The notes beneath the pieces are model-generated. The model was not told the DNA's origin. It saw nothing but the letters and a program-made list of their open reading frames with translations, and did not search any database. Shown here one piece after another: positions 12,127 through 24,260 of a stretch of 64,000 bases of DNA (the stretch's first letter is position 1; each line of letters starts with the position of its first letter). Origin of the DNA: Perognathus longimembris pacificus (lineage: Eukaryota; Chordata; Mammalia; Rodentia; Heteromyidae). The translations under genes were made by a program, and so were the position numbers. The stretch is taken from positions 38,565,832 to 38,629,831 of the forward strand of contig NC_063172.1 in the NCBI RefSeq assembly GCF_023159225.1, in the 5' to 3' direction.

Positions 12127-13915
12127 AGATATGCTATTTAATGCTGATCACCAACAAGATCTTTTGACTAGGAGAGAACAGTCTGCAAATAAATCAGACT
12201 TGAATAAGTCAAGATCACCCTTGCTCAACTCCCTTTCAATTAGGGACTGCATGGGGAGAGGGGAAACTGAGTTGTTTTACTTTCCTATAGAAAAAAAAAT
12301 TATAGTCACAACTCTTCAAGTAACAGTCTAAATGAAGAATAACAATTCCACTGACAACAAGGGAAATAATATAGATGAAGTGGATGAATATAGATGAAGT
12401 GGACTGAGTCTCACTACATTGTAATTCAGTCTCTATTTTCCCTGATGTGGCTAAAGTGAGTCATTCTCCACTCCATGGGCCTAAGCAATAATTGAAAATC
12501 CCATCACAAGAAACATATCATCTGAAGTCTGCACAAATTTTATTCTTAAAAATTCAATATTCAATAGGAAATAAAGTCATAGCAACAAGCAAGTCTATGT
12601 AATAGAAATATGTAGAACATAGAATAATTACATGTGTAATACCCAGATACTAAATTTAATAGGCAAGGAATTGAAAATGTGTGACAAAATGATTAAGGAG
12701 AAAAGACACTGCCCATTTTTTAAAAAAGGAAAATGTTATCTGACCTTGGATCTATATAATTGAAAAGTAAATACTCAATGTGTAGATTTAACAGCCAATT
12801 TAAAATAATATTTGTTGAAATCAAAAAAGAAACCATGGTAGGTAAAAAAGTCATCAGAAAGAAAAACCATTAAAACTCTATAAATGGAGTAGAGATGAAA
12901 GTAATGAGTTATGTAAAAATTTGTGTGAATAAGGACACATGCAGTAAAGATTTCCCACACGTGTTTACAGAGAAAAGAAAAATGAAGCTGAGTACTATTT
13001 GAGAAACTATGAGCTGATTTTTTTCAAAAAAATCAATAAATACATAAGCACGTGCATTCAAAAAATAACTGAAAACTAAAAAGAAGTAAAAAAATAGATT
13101 TAAAAGTATGTGGGCAAAAAAATCCTATGTGTGAAATCCTATATTTTGATAAGCTATTCAAAGTAATTCCATATCTCATCAACATGAATAAACTGTATAC
13201 AGTAATAAATTGGGGTTAAGGGGACATATTATCTGCTCATGTGCCCAACTAAGTGAACATAGTTAACACAATAATACTACCTCTGGCAATGAGGAAGACT
13301 AGACCTGAAGAAGGCTTCAGAAAATCACAGCCGTTTGGTAATCTTCATAAAACAGCACAGTGAGAAACACAGTTAAAAGTGAACCATTGCATGATCACTA
13401 ATACAATGCCAGAATAAAGGATGCTTCATTTTCTTTTCTTGTGTTGAGCACAGATGTAGCTGGCTCAGTATGGAGCATCTGGTTCTTGTCTCCATTGCAC
13501 TGGAAGACTGAGTTGGCACTTCCTCCTTCTTAGCATACCAAAAAATAATCTATTCTCAGAGAAATCATTACCAAACAGTTGAAGATTTCAAGAGGGGGTA
13601 AAAAATTTACTTCAAATTTGACATTGTAAACTCCTTGAGCTAAATTATAAATGTATAGCTTCTTCTAAATCTCTCTTTGGACAAATAAACTTCCAATCTA
13701 GGATTTTCCCTATACTCCTCTTTGCTTTTTCTGCTGTCTTTTGAATGTGATATGTCACATTCTTTGATAAATTCTGATTTATTTTCAGGAAAGTGACAGC
13801 ATAGCCAGTTATTCAGGCCTTCCAACCAGTTTCTGTTACACTCACCAACTGGTAAATTGCATTCTCTTACTGACATATTTCCCACTGAAAAACATCTAGA
13901 TTCTCCCTCACCAAT

Positions 13916-13957
<42 letters not shown>

Positions 13958-15161
13958 TTTCTGCCTGTCCATGTATATATTTTTTCCAAGACAACACCAA
14001 TTAAAATTTACTTGAAATAACCAAATACCATTGTCTCCTGGCTTACACTGGCCACATTGAGATGTCTCTATGGCCTCTTGTGAAGTAATATTTATCTCCT
14101 TCTCTGATGGCACAGGTGTTAAGTAAAGCATCTTCTCTCAGTCATTTCCCCTTGCTCATCTTGGTCCAGTCAAGCAAGGCTCCACTTAAGCCAACAGAGA
14201 TAGAATTTAGGCACAGGGAATAAGTGGTTATTTTTAGTACTAATGAGTAGTACTAAGACTTGCTAATGCACATCCCATATTCTCCTCTTTTAGATCACGT
14301 TCAGCTACCATCATGCATATTCTGACCACCACGGTGAGGAAGGACCCATCTCACTCACCATTTTGGTTTAATTCCACAAAAGCTGAAATCTACATCTCAA
14401 TTCACAAATTCCAGATGAGTTCTCAAAATAGAACCCAGATGTCATTTCCTTCTTGGGGGTCAGAGAATTCATCTTTTTATACAATTTGGTCTTGGAAGAG
14501 GACTCACATACATTTAGATTTCACCATAAGGCAACATTGAAAGCATTGGAGGAAGTGGTGTGGCTTTCACTAATGCTTTGTTAGGAGACAGAGGGTGAGG
14601 CTGTCCTTCACATCACATTATAAACAAGTTAGTTTATAAAAATTCCCTTTGGGTATTGCTTGTCCTCAAAGATCTTGTGTGGTTCATGTGCCAATCCATT
14701 TCCTTCTCCCTTTGATTTCTTCACTGTTTCCTCACATCACACTTCACACTGTCACGTTTTACAAACACTAGCTCTATACGTGTGGCCTCAGGGATGGTTA
14801 GGCCATTTTGGCACTGCCATTTTTCCATGAAAGCAATACCATAAGAACATCTGGTCTTCCCAGACCCATCTGGAATGCTACTAACTTCCATGTTCTTCAC
14901 ATTCTCCATTGTATTGTAAAATTCTTCAACGTTTTAATCACAGTCCTTGTAAAGGTTACTAAGCACTCTAGCGTGGACTTGCCTTCAGCAAGTACCTTCT
15001 ATATATAAATTTTATAAGGATTGGCCTTATAAAGGTCTATTACAAAGGTATTGGCCTTATAAGGTATATTACAAACTTCCTCTTCATAACACAGATATAA
15101 TAAAGCTAAAAGCAAAGGAAATTACCAACAGTATTTGAAATCTTTATTGAAATGTTTATAT
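12127..15161. other. Intergenic DNA without recognised genes
   Basis: Contains a TG microsatellite at 13918-13956 and a small imperfect tandem duplication (ATTGGCCTTATAA twice, about 15023-15063). The minus-strand open frame at 13640-14131 runs through the TG repeat and has no recognisable domain. Confidence 0.5.
13918..13956. repeat. (TG)n microsatellite
   Basis: About 19 uninterrupted TG units. Confidence 0.95.
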
Positions 15162-15174
15162 TTAAGAATGAGAA

Positions 15175-15375
15175 GGGGCTGGGAATATGGCCTAGTGGCA
15201 AGAGTGCTTGCCTCATATACATGAAGCCTGGGTTCAATTCCCCAGCACCACATATATAGAAAACGGCCAGAAGTGGCCTTGTGGCTCAAGTGGCAGAGTG
15301 CTAGCCTTGAGCAAAGAGAAGCCTGGGACAGTGCTCAGGCCCTGAGTCCAAGCCACAACACTGGCAAAAAAAAAG
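15175..15375 (+). mobile_element. ID-headed composite SINE, older subfamily
   Basis: Head GGGCTGGGAATATGGCC, B-box region GGTTCAATTCC, the shared right half and an A-rich tail. The flanks carry AAGAATGAGAA on the left and AAGAACGAGAA on the right, a target-site duplication with one mismatch. Confidence 0.9.
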
Positions 15376-16563
15376 AAAGAACGAGAAACTCTTTAAGTTT
15401 TCGCATAGTTATATTTGGGTTGAATCATATTATGAGTTTTTCTAGACAAAATATCCATGCTACCAAAAATATGACAAGTATAATTGAACCATGCATGTAA
15501 ACCAATGAATAATAATTTTTCTGTTTTATTATTTCCTCGATAGGAGATAAAATTGTAGTTACTTTAGTAAACCTACTGCATATTAAAGCATAATAAATAT
15601 TTATACTTAATTACAAGAATAGCAATATTAATTATAATTTAAATTTTTTCTTACTTCTTTTAGATGGCCAAAAGTTGGTTTTGCTGTTTGGAGCATAAGT
15701 TGCCTGGTCACATAATCTAAGTCTAGAGAAAAATGAAAGAAAATTCTTATAATACCACCAAAAATGTTTTCTTTTTACAAAATAAACTGAAGACTTACTA
15801 CTTATACCTTTATCAGCATTTCAAAATAGCAAATGACAAAAATGGAATTCCCTAGTAATAAAATTAATTCACTTGTATTTCCTTCCTAAATTCACATTCA
15901 CAGAAAATCTTCCCACAAAAACAGTAAAAATATTTTAATGAAAGTGGCTCAATATTGAATGAACTTTTCAATCATAAAATGGGAATTGTGTAGCATTTCA
16001 CATAAAACAATTGTCACTTCTTTACACTCTGATGCCATTTCCTTATACCTTGACAGAGTCACTTTACATGTCAGAGTCTGAAAAGGTTAGTTAATTGCTT
16101 TTTTTTTGTAAGGACAGGCATGTAACCCAAATCAAGAGTAAGCATATAATTTACTATCAAATTTGAGCATGCTTGAGAATATATGTGATTCTTATTGCTC
16201 AATGGAGTACAGAAGGTTACTCCACCCAAATCTAACCAGTGGGACTTAAAATGAAATTGTGTTGATTCTCTTTGGGGAGTTAACGTTCTAGGAAGTAAAC
16301 CAAAAACAAAATCCAGATGCACAATTTCCTTTTATGTTTCAACCACAATAATCATGAGAAGCAAGGGAAGACACAGCTAAGAATAGGGCAGAACACACTG
16401 AAGATAGCTGAAGGAAAACATAGGATGAAGCCAGAATATTCACTGATATCCTTGAATCATTGAGTCATTCTTTCCTACCAACATAATAGAATTACTTTTA
16501 ATTAGGTATTTTTAATTCACTTTTATTTTCATAAATATATACAACAATATACAAATAAAACAC
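15376..16563. other. AT-rich intergenic DNA
   Basis: No gene or clear repeat was recognised. The open frame at 16071-16322 (minus) has no protein features. Confidence 0.5.
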
Positions 16564-16795
16564 ATTGGAAGCCAGTGGCTCACACCTATAATCCTAGCTA
16601 CTCAGGAGGCTAAGATCCGAGGATCACAGTTCGAAGCCAGTCTGTGCAGAAAAATCCCCTTGAGACTCTTATCTCCAATTTACCATTCAAAAAAACCAGA
16701 AGTGGTCCTGTGGCTCAAGTGATAGACTGCTGTCTTTAAGCACAAAGAGGCTCAGGGACAGTGCCTAGGCCTTGAGTTCAAGCCCCACAACCAAT
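16564..16795 (+). mobile_element. B1-headed composite SINE
   Basis: The 7SL-like head (AGTGGCTCACACCTATAATC, GCTACTCAGGAGGCTAAGATC) is joined to the same right half as in the ID-headed SINEs (TGTGGCTCAAGTGATAGACTGC, CCTTGAGTTCAAGCCCCACA). A TA-rich tract follows at 16796-16830. Confidence 0.88.
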
Positions 16796-16879
16796 AATAT
16801 ATATTAGTATATATAGTATATGTACTATATATGTATGCACATATACGTATAATAAATATTAATGTGTAATAAAGTTTTT

Positions 16880-17510
16880 AAAATGAGGTTTCTTCCAACA
16901 CCTACTCAATTGTTGAATAAGTTGCTTTGCAATTTATTAGATTTCTTTTTGAACGGTGTCATTTCTTCCCTCCTTTTTCTCCCAGTTTGTTTATTCCCAA
17001 TATCCCTTCCCCCCAAGTTGTATAGTTCATTTTCAGCATAGTGTCTACTGCATATTACTGCTGAATTACTTCCCCCTCTATCCCACCATTTCTATACTTC
17101 CCTTTTCTTGGACTTCATTTTGATATGCATCATTTCATATGATCTTATGCACATAGCTATTGAGCCCTCGTATCCTCTCCTAATAATATACTTCTTTGGT
17201 CTAACAGTGTGAATGTCTAGAGTCCTGTTTATCATGCCCAATTTTATTTTTTGTCTTTTGGTATCCATTGAGTTTACTTATAGATTTTTAGGCACATTCT
17301 AATTATTTCAAATCAGGAAAACCACTTTGCTTAATATAATTTTTGCCAATTCTTTCCATTTTTTTTTTTAACAAATGGGACACTGCCATTCTTTCTGATA
17401 GAAACATAGAATTACATTTTGTAAATAAACCACATTATCTTGATCCATTTATCCACTGATGGGCATCCAGATTGATTCTAATTTAGCAAAATATTCTTTA
17501 TTGAGAAAAG
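16880..17510 (-). mobile_element. Diverged L1 3' end
   Basis: Minus-strand L1 3' UTR and ORF2-end sequence. Recognisable pieces are ...GGACACTGCCATTCTTTCTG, ...TTGATCCATTTATCCACTG and the pyrimidine-rich 3' UTR. It is older than most other L1 copies here. Confidence 0.65.
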
Positions 17511-18319
17511 ATGAATGGTTTTTCCATATTTACAAAATTATTTGTACTAAATAAAAGGTGGATACCTCAGCCAATTAGATTCAAAGAAATCTTTTATGAG
17601 GTCTGTGAGTGGAATGCAGACATGAAAAGGCCTGGTACAAAAAGCCAAGATAAATGTTTGTGATTATTATTGAAGTGTGACTAACCACCCCAGACAAGTT
17701 TCATGTTATCTCACACAATCCAGACAGGAGATCTACTTGACATGCAATTATCATGCAATAATTTTAAAATTGAGAAATTCTATGAAAATCAATCAACAAA
17801 CATGACTAGAATTTTAGTCACACTTTGTATAGCTTGATGAAATGGTAAAAAATGGAAAATTACCAGGTTCTAAATTATAGATGCATTTTTGTTTAATTTG
17901 CTTATTTAATGTGACATACATTTTCCATTAATTTCATAATTGTAAATATATGATTATCATTTTGGCATAATAAATGTTAGCATTATTATTCTTGCTGCTT
18001 TTGTGTTTACATGTACCTGATATTACCTAGTTCATGATAGTGCATTTAATCACTTAAAAATTCAAACAAATTAGAGAAGAGAATAGGTAGCTAAATAAAA
18101 CAAAGAGTCTATTTGTGGAGTGCTTAAATTATTATTATGACATATAAAATGTACAGTAATTGAACATTTTTAAAGAAAATGTCTAGAACTGGGTGGTCAC
18201 TCTATAAGTGGATTTCATTTCATATTATATTGTCTCCCCTGTCTCAAGTCATTACAACATTTCTGAATTACATCAGGTTATGACACACAAAATATTTCTC
18301 CCATTTTTACAACAACATT
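17511..18319 (-). other. Probable CNBD1 3' UTR and downstream flank
   Basis: AT-rich unique sequence immediately past the CNBD1 stop codon. It holds two ATTAAA hexamers on the minus strand (18045-18050 and near 17905). The transcript end cannot be fixed from sequence alone. Confidence 0.4.
18045..18050 (-). promoter_or_regulatory. Candidate CNBD1 poly(A) signal ATTAAA
   Basis: The minus strand carries ATTAAA about 270 bp past the CNBD1 stop codon. A second ATTAAA lies near 17905. No canonical AATAAA was noticed between the stop and here. In AT-rich DNA such hexamers are frequent, so this is only a candidate. Confidence 0.2.
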
Positions 18320-18435
18320 TTACAAAGTTGATATGGGTGCAAAAATACCATGTGTTCCCTTTTCAGTAATTATGGTGATCATAAAAGAATTGTTTCCTTT
18401 TCTTTGTAGTTTCAGAAAGACCTCAGGAGGGACAT
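18320..18435 (-). CDS. CNBD1: CNBD1 terminal coding exon with stop codon
   Basis: This exon supplies the last 38 residues of the protein. On the minus strand the acceptor (AG at 18436-18437) follows a strong pyrimidine tract, and the exon begins AT. The upstream exon ends with a single G, so the junction codon is GAT (Asp). The frame then reads VPPEVFLKLQRKGNN... to ...IFAPISTL and stops with TAA at 18320-18322, giving 116 coding bases. In a cyclic-nucleotide-binding fold this segment follows the last beta strand (…AIIEDVDLF) and would form the closing helix and tail. Acceptor quality, the phase match and the sensible length support it. I do not remember the reference C-terminus well enough to confirm residue identity, so this is the least certain of the five exons. 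Confidence 0.78.
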
Positions 18436-19395
18436 CTGAAAAAGTAAAGTAGAGGTTCTGCAGGATGTAATTCAGAGTCCTGCTGTTAGCAGGTTTTCTC
18501 AGAGAAGAAAACACTCAACAATTGGTGTATTTTTACTGTAAAGTGCATGTGAGCCTCTAAATATTGGGAAATGATAAATATCTGGATTTATTGAGCTACC
18601 AAAAGTTAAATTTTGGAGAGATAGCATATGATGTTTCTGGTTAGATGGCAAAGATGCCATTTTAAAATGTGATTCTATCAAACTTCAGGTACTGCTAGAA
18701 AAATGTTGATACTAACAAGAGAAAGATTAGTGACAGAAAATTCATATAGTAAATCAAATGATAGTCATTTGTAATTGTTTTGACATATTTCAAAGAGAAT
18801 ATGAAGATTTCCATCTGTTCATTAACTATATAGTCAGGCAAGCACACAATTAAACACAGATATTCATACTATGGATATATTTGTACAAACAAGGCATAAA
18901 CTAACAAACAAATCAAACCTAATACCCATCAAGTTTAGGCATAAGCTAAAGCTCATGTGAGCTGCACACATGTATTTCTGGGAATTTAGAGAAAGATAAA
19001 TAAGTAGTTCTTGAAGAGCATACAATTTAAATATCATATACTCTAGCCTGTTGAAGCTGGAGTAGAAGTCAGAGTAAAGGGATTCATGATTCATTTTAAA
19101 AAGAGACTAAAGTCTTGATTGTGTTTCTCCAGAGCGGTTCCAAATGATAGCATGACACAGCTCTACTTCTTAGATAATCCAGTCTAAGAAAGGAAATGCA
19201 CTTCAATAGGATTTCCTTTTTTTCTAAGTACTTAGCATCTTCATGAACTTGATTGTTGTCTATGAATATTTATAAGTGGTTTTCTACTTTTTCTCAAGGG
19301 AATATTATGACATTATATACAGAGGCTAATTTGAATGACTTGCTTCCCATTTTTCTTTCTTTCTTGCGTGTGTGAATGCATATGTGTTTTCATTT
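18436..19395. other. CNBD1 last intron, right-hand unique part
   Basis: Unique AT-rich intron sequence. No repeat or other exon was recognised. The open frames at 18499-18681 and 18864-19094 are not supported. Confidence 0.5.
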
Positions 19396-19633
19396 GCTTG
19401 TTATTACCAAACCTATGGCTTGAACCCTGGGAGGGAGAGCACTGTCCTCCAGCTCTTTTGCTCAAGACTAGAACTCTACCTTTTGAGCCACAGCACCACT
19501 TCGAGATTTTTATGTGATTAATAGAGATAAGGTTGCATAGACTTCCCTGATGGGGGTAGCTTTGAACTGATATCCTCAGATCTCAGACTCCTGAGTAGCT
19601 AGGATTACAAGGGTGAGCCACCAAAGCCCTGTG
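19396..19633 (-). mobile_element. B1-headed composite SINE
   Basis: The minus strand gives the right half (TTGAGCCACAGCACCACTTC on plus) and the B1 head (CTGAGTAGCTAGGATTACAA on plus). Similar flanks, GTGTTTTCATTTG and GTGCTTTCATTTT, suggest a decayed target-site duplication. Confidence 0.85.
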
Positions 19634-20977
19634 TGCTTTCATTTTGAGGCATATCAAACTTTATTTTTCTGTTAGCAGATACTCAACACTATACTATAGG
19701 AAACTAATGTTTATGAAACATTTAACTAAGCTTTGAGCTATATTATTTTACAAAATGCTATCAGAGTATCGTTAAATTGCATTGATTAGGGAAAAAAAAC
19801 AGTTGGAGTTACATTGCTGCCATCTTATGTAAATATTATAGTTTTCTAACAAAACTGTCCCAAACTTTTCTAATAACTTTTTCTAAGACTTGGGTGTATG
19901 TAATTTCTTTGTGCATATATTTTCATTTTTAACTGTGCCTTCAAGTTCTTATCTTGTGTAGAAGGCTTTAAATGTTAAAAATTAAAGAATAATCATGAAT
20001 AGCACACTCATTGCATGTCCTAACTTGGAAAATATTACTTTTTAAAGAACACCAATGAAACTGTTTGCCAGTTGTATGACTCAGGGTAGCACTTGTTAGT
20101 TGCTATAACAAACAAAGCCAATATCTTGGTTGCTTAATTCAGCAAATGATTATTTGTCACTTACATAAATCTAACACAGATGTTCCTGGCTTTGCTATTC
20201 TGCACAGCTCCATCCAAGAAAAGAATCCCAGCCTCCAGATTCCTTCTTTCATGTTATTTTGCTATTTTACTCGCAGCACTGAGATCATGGAAGTTCAGAT
20301 CTTCCATGGCCTGGCACTGGGAAGTTCTCTCTATTCTCGCAGCCAGAGTTACTTAAGTGATTGCAACCTAACTGCAAGACAAACTGGAGTTTCACCTTTC
20401 TCTGAGCTCAAGAAGAGAAACTAAAAATTGCTCTATTTGTAGCAAGTGTCCACTATATGAAATATACTTATCTTGGACTGGTCTGATGAACTACATGCTG
20501 GCAATAATAATGAAAGCCTTCACTGAGGTTTGTTTGACTAAAGTGATAATATTCGGGTCATGATATAGGAACTACATCTTTAATATACTATTTTTATAGC
20601 ACTATTGCACACATTATACAAATGAAGTGATAACAATAAAAATTCTTAGAGTTTTGTCTTTACTAAAATGTTTTCATTAATCAACCAAGATACACTATCA
20701 GAAATAACTACCAAAACAAAGAAACAAATAAAATAAAACCCCACAGTGTCATAGAGCAAGTCAAATGAAGGTCACAGTAAGTACTTACAATAATGATAAT
20801 ATTTCAGTGCTTTTTACATAGGTCACAGTCATATTTTCAGAGCACAGCTATTACTTACATTAGGACTTCCTCTTTTATGAGTTGTTTTAAAAGAGATTTC
20901 TTTTAAGGAAATTAGTTTCTCAAATAAAATAAACCACCAATACAGGAAAATAATGTATTAGAAGATATTTGACTTGA
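19634..20977. other. Intronic DNA with a possible ancient repeat
   Basis: The part from about 20090 to 20420 (…GTTAGTTGCTATAACAAACA..., ...CAGCCTCCAGATTCC...) has the style of an old mammalian interspersed repeat that I cannot name. The rest is unique. The open frame at 20146-20424 lies in that repeat-like part. Confidence 0.4.
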
Positions 20978-21107
20978 AATAGAGCTATAGTAGCTCACAC
21001 ATACAATCATAGCCATTCAGGAAGCTGAGATCTAAGGACCCTGCAGCCTCCACAGGACAATCCACATAACTCTTATCTCCAATTAACCATCAAAAAACAA
21101 AAATAGG

Positions 21108-21423
21108 TTGCCAGGTACAGGTGCCTCATTCCTGTAATCCTGGTTACTCATGACACTGAGACATCTGAGGACTGTGATTCAAAGCCAGACTGAGAAGAAA
21201 AGTCTGTGAGACTCTTATCTTTAATTAACTGTGGTTCAAAGCCAGACTGAGAAGAAAAGTCTGTGAGACTCTTATCTTTAATTAACCAGAAAACAGGAAG
21301 TGGAGCTGTGGCTCAAGTGAGAGATTGCTAGCCTTGAGCTGACCAGCTCATAGAGACACCACCACCCAGGCCCAGAGTTCAAGCCCCATGACCCACAAAA
21401 ATAAAATTAGAAGGTAAAAATTT
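21108..21423 (+). mobile_element. Nested B1-headed SINE with internal tandem duplication
   Basis: Complete SINE: head CATTCCTGTAATCCTGGTTA, right half GAGCTGTGGCTCAAGTGAGA, end AGTTCAAGCCCCATGACC. It is flanked by AAAAAACAAAAATAGG on the left and AAAAAGCAAAAATGG on the right. A 57-bp unit is present twice in tandem at 21172-21285. Confidence 0.82.
21172..21285 (+). repeat. 57-bp tandem duplication within a SINE
   Basis: Units 21172-21228 and 21229-21285 differ at one base (CTGTGATTC against CTGTGGTTC) and both end CTTTAATTAA. Confidence 0.95.
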
Positions 21424-21508
21424 AAAAAGCAAAAATGGAGATATGCCTTGAACAAAAATTTTCCCGGACAGTACATAGGCCTTGAGATAAAGCCCAAGAC
21501 CAGTATAC

Positions 21509-21510
21509 AA

Positions 21511-21542
<32 letters not shown>

Positions 21543-21547
21543 ACACA
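21509..21547. repeat. (CA)n microsatellite at SINE tail
   Basis: CA units with one interruption (CACTCACAC), directly after the outer SINE's right end. Confidence 0.9.
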
Positions 21548-21969
21548 TACGTCAACATGAAATTTTCAGTAACTCTAATACAGAATTCATCAGTTGTCAT
21601 TGATTATAATTTGTTGTAATTAGGCAAACTTTTACAATAGAGTATAAATATTCATCAGCAAAAGCAACATAATTATATACTTTAAAGATTATGTTCATGC
21701 ATGTATAGACTTGAGTCCTTCTAAAACTATTGAATCCTAAACTTTATCCAGAAATGTGGCCTAAAATTTTATAAAAGAGTATTATAAAATTAAGTTTTGT
21801 AACTATAAGTTTCCCAGTGAATCTTTAGGTTGGTTTGATTTTGATATTTGATTAATATTGTGTACTTAACAAGCAAGGCACTCTGATATGATTTGATATT
21901 TTCCTCTACATTAGTATTTTTAAATTATTTTATTTTTTGTCCAATTATAATTTTGGAACATATAAACAT
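21548..21969. other. AT-rich intron sequence
   Basis: Nothing recognised. Confidence 0.5.
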
Positions 21970-22375
21970 TTTCTAAATAGTGGGACAAAGGATAAATTAA
22001 TTCAGCAGCAATACTCACTAGACACTATGTTGAAAATGAACAATGCAATATGGGTGGGGAGGGAAAACATTGGGAAAAATGAGAGTAGAGATGACATTGT
22101 TCAAAACTAAATGTTGTGGCTTAGTGGTACAGTGTTTGCCTAGCATGACCAAGCCCTGGGCTCACTTCCTCAGTACCATATAAACAGAAAAAGGGCAGAA
22201 GTGGCTCTGTAGCTCAAGTGGTAGAGTGCTGGCCTTGAGCAAAAGAAGCCCAGGGACAGTGCCCAGGTCCTGAGTTCAAGCCACAAGATTGGCAAAAAGG
22301 AAAAAAAAAAGAAATGTACTTATTACCTGACCTTTGTAACTGTAACTCCTTCATCTTTACAATAAAAGTAATGTT
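21970..22375 (+). mobile_element. L1 3' UTR fragment interrupted by a SINE
   Basis: L1 3' UTR on plus: GTGGGACAAAGGATAAATTA, ...AGCAGCAATACTCACTAG, then, after the SINE, TTATTACCTGACC...CTTTACAATAAAAG. It matches the L1 end at 33655-33845. Confidence 0.8.
22108..22314 (+). mobile_element. ID-headed composite SINE, old subfamily, inside L1
   Basis: Diverged head (TTGTGGCTTAGTGGTACAGTG, CCTAGCATGACCAAGCCCTG), right half (TCTGTAGCTCAAGTGGTAGAG) and an A-rich tail. It sits between the L1 pieces TTGTTCAAAA and ATGTACTTATTACC, which are contiguous in other copies. Confidence 0.88.
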
Positions 22376-23364
22376 TTAAAGATATATTACAACTTTATAT
22401 GGTCTGCTTTCTACATAACTTACTTAAAGTAATTATTGCATCATAATTATAAGTTCAATGAATTAAAAAAGCAAATATTAAGAATTAAAGCTATAATAAT
22501 TGTTTATCTAAAAATTTCTCATCTCAACATAAGAGATACTCTATAAACTCTATTCTGATAATACCATAATATCAAAACTCTGCATCACAGCTTTTCAAAT
22601 TATGTTACTGACATTCAGGAACAACTATCGTTTTTGACAGAACCTGTTTAGTTGGTAGCTTCACCTAAATCTATTTTGCTAGTATCTCTATGATTCTGTG
22701 TCAGTACAAACTTGACTGTCATTTATCCTTATCCAAAAAGTCTAGTTTCCAATAACACTTGCTTTCTTTCTTTTGAGAGAAAAACAAGAAGTGATATTTA
22801 AACCTCCATTATAATTTTATTACTGAAAAAATAAACCCACTCAGATTTTTGATAAGATATATATGTTGCAATAAATAATATAATAAGGAATACAATTAAG
22901 ATAAACAGAATGTGATTAAAATAAGCATTTAATAAAATTGATTAAAATAGTAGAAATATATGATAATGAGAGGAAAGAACACATAATCTCATAAATTAAT
23001 GTCAAAAAAGGAAACAGAAAACTACAGAGAAAGTTAACATTGCTCTAACTGAGAGCCTAGGGAATAAATATAAAAGTTTATGGAACAGACTACTTATGAC
23101 AAGAATGCATAGCATTTCACAAGAGTTAAATTTTCTTGAAATCTAAGGAGAATCTATCATACGTAGTTGATTAAGCTCAAGCAATTAGGAACTGCTACAT
23201 TGAAGATTTTGGAGATATACTCATCCTTGGTATGTAAGACCATCAGAGAATGAAAGACAGCTTTTGAAGATAAAGTATTTTGAAGATAAAGTATTAAGAA
23301 TACTTACTAAATTGCTATTCCTCAACCTCATCAATGTTACTAAAAATACAGATGTTTTTCATAT
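22376..23364. other. AT-rich intron sequence
   Basis: No feature was recognised. A/T-rich low-complexity stretches lie around 22860-22980. Confidence 0.5.
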
Positions 23365-23605
23365 GATATTCTTTTTTTATATACTTTTTATTGTTAAAGT
23401 AATGTCTGGAGGGGTTATAGTTACATAAATAAGGCAGTGAGTAAATTTCTTGTCAAACTTTTTACCTCCTCCTTTATTTTTCTCCCACCTTCTCCCCACC
23501 TTGGTTCCCTCCCTGCCCTCCCAGGACCTGTGTAGTTGGTTTAAAACATACTGTCTTGTAAGTATTGCTGTTGCATTGGTTCGCCTTATAGGCAAAATAA
23601 TATCC
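23365..23605 (-). mobile_element. L1 3'-end fragment
   Basis: Minus-strand L1 terminus: TTTTTATTGTTAAAGTAATG, ...GGGGTTATAGTTACATAAAT, then the C/T-rich stretch and TGTAGTTGGTTTAAAACATA. Confidence 0.85.
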
Positions 23606-23929
23606 TACAAACTCAATCGTGAAGACCCTCTAGCTGGAAATAAGCCAGAAACCAACAGACTTTCTGAAAGTGTTAATAATCAGTTATTTATAGTCAACCT
23701 TACATTTCCTGTTTATTCATTGAGGATCTAGAGATAGCTGAAAACTTCTAATATTGGATAGAAAATATATTGGATAATATTTTATGTATTTATCAACCTC
23801 ACTAAATCCTAAATGGGACTAAACAGAACAGAACCTACTATTAGAACTGCTTGTCAACAGACAAAAACAAAACCTGAAAGACAGGAAAAAAAAACAATAT
23901 TTATCATATTTAATATTTATTAACTACAA
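23606..23929. other. Unclassified intron sequence
   Basis: Nothing recognised. It may be old L1 continuing into the next fragment. Confidence 0.3.
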
Positions 23930-24260
23930 AAGTTATTGGAAACCAAAGATTCCGGAAGGCAGTGTGGAAAGACAAAGATGGCAGCCAAGAATTATTTTAT
24001 CTAGCAAAGAGTATTCAAAATTGGTAGAGAAATAAAGACAATCCCAGATAAAGAAAGAAAGAGAATTTGTCACCTGCAGAGTGAAACTGCCAAAAACAGG
24101 ATACACTTCAGACTGAAAAGACAAGACAGTATGCAGTAATTTTATTCTACCAGAAAAAAAATAGGATGCCAACAGAGGTAATTGCATAGGTAACTATAAA
24201 AGACAGTATAAATATACAATTTACCTTTTTCAATCACAGAAAAGAAAATAAGACATCCTA
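23930..24260 (+). mobile_element. Ancient L1 3' fragment
   Basis: Plus strand …AAGAATTATTTTATCTAGCA, ...GGTAGAGAAATAAAGACAAT, ...GAGAATTTGTCACCTGCAGA resembles the tail of old mammalian L1 elements. It is strongly diverged. Confidence 0.6.

Larger units (their letters stand above)
20978..21508 (+). mobile_element. B1-headed composite SINE split by another SINE
   Basis: The outer copy's head and middle lie at 20978-21107. Its right end, ending CCTTGAGATAAAGCCCAAGACC, resumes at about 21424. The intervening 21108-21423 is a second B1-headed SINE. Confidence 0.8.

Noticed and set aside
13640..14131. 163-residue open frame (minus)
   Set aside because: It runs through a TG microsatellite (His-Thr repeat) and shows no domain or splice support.
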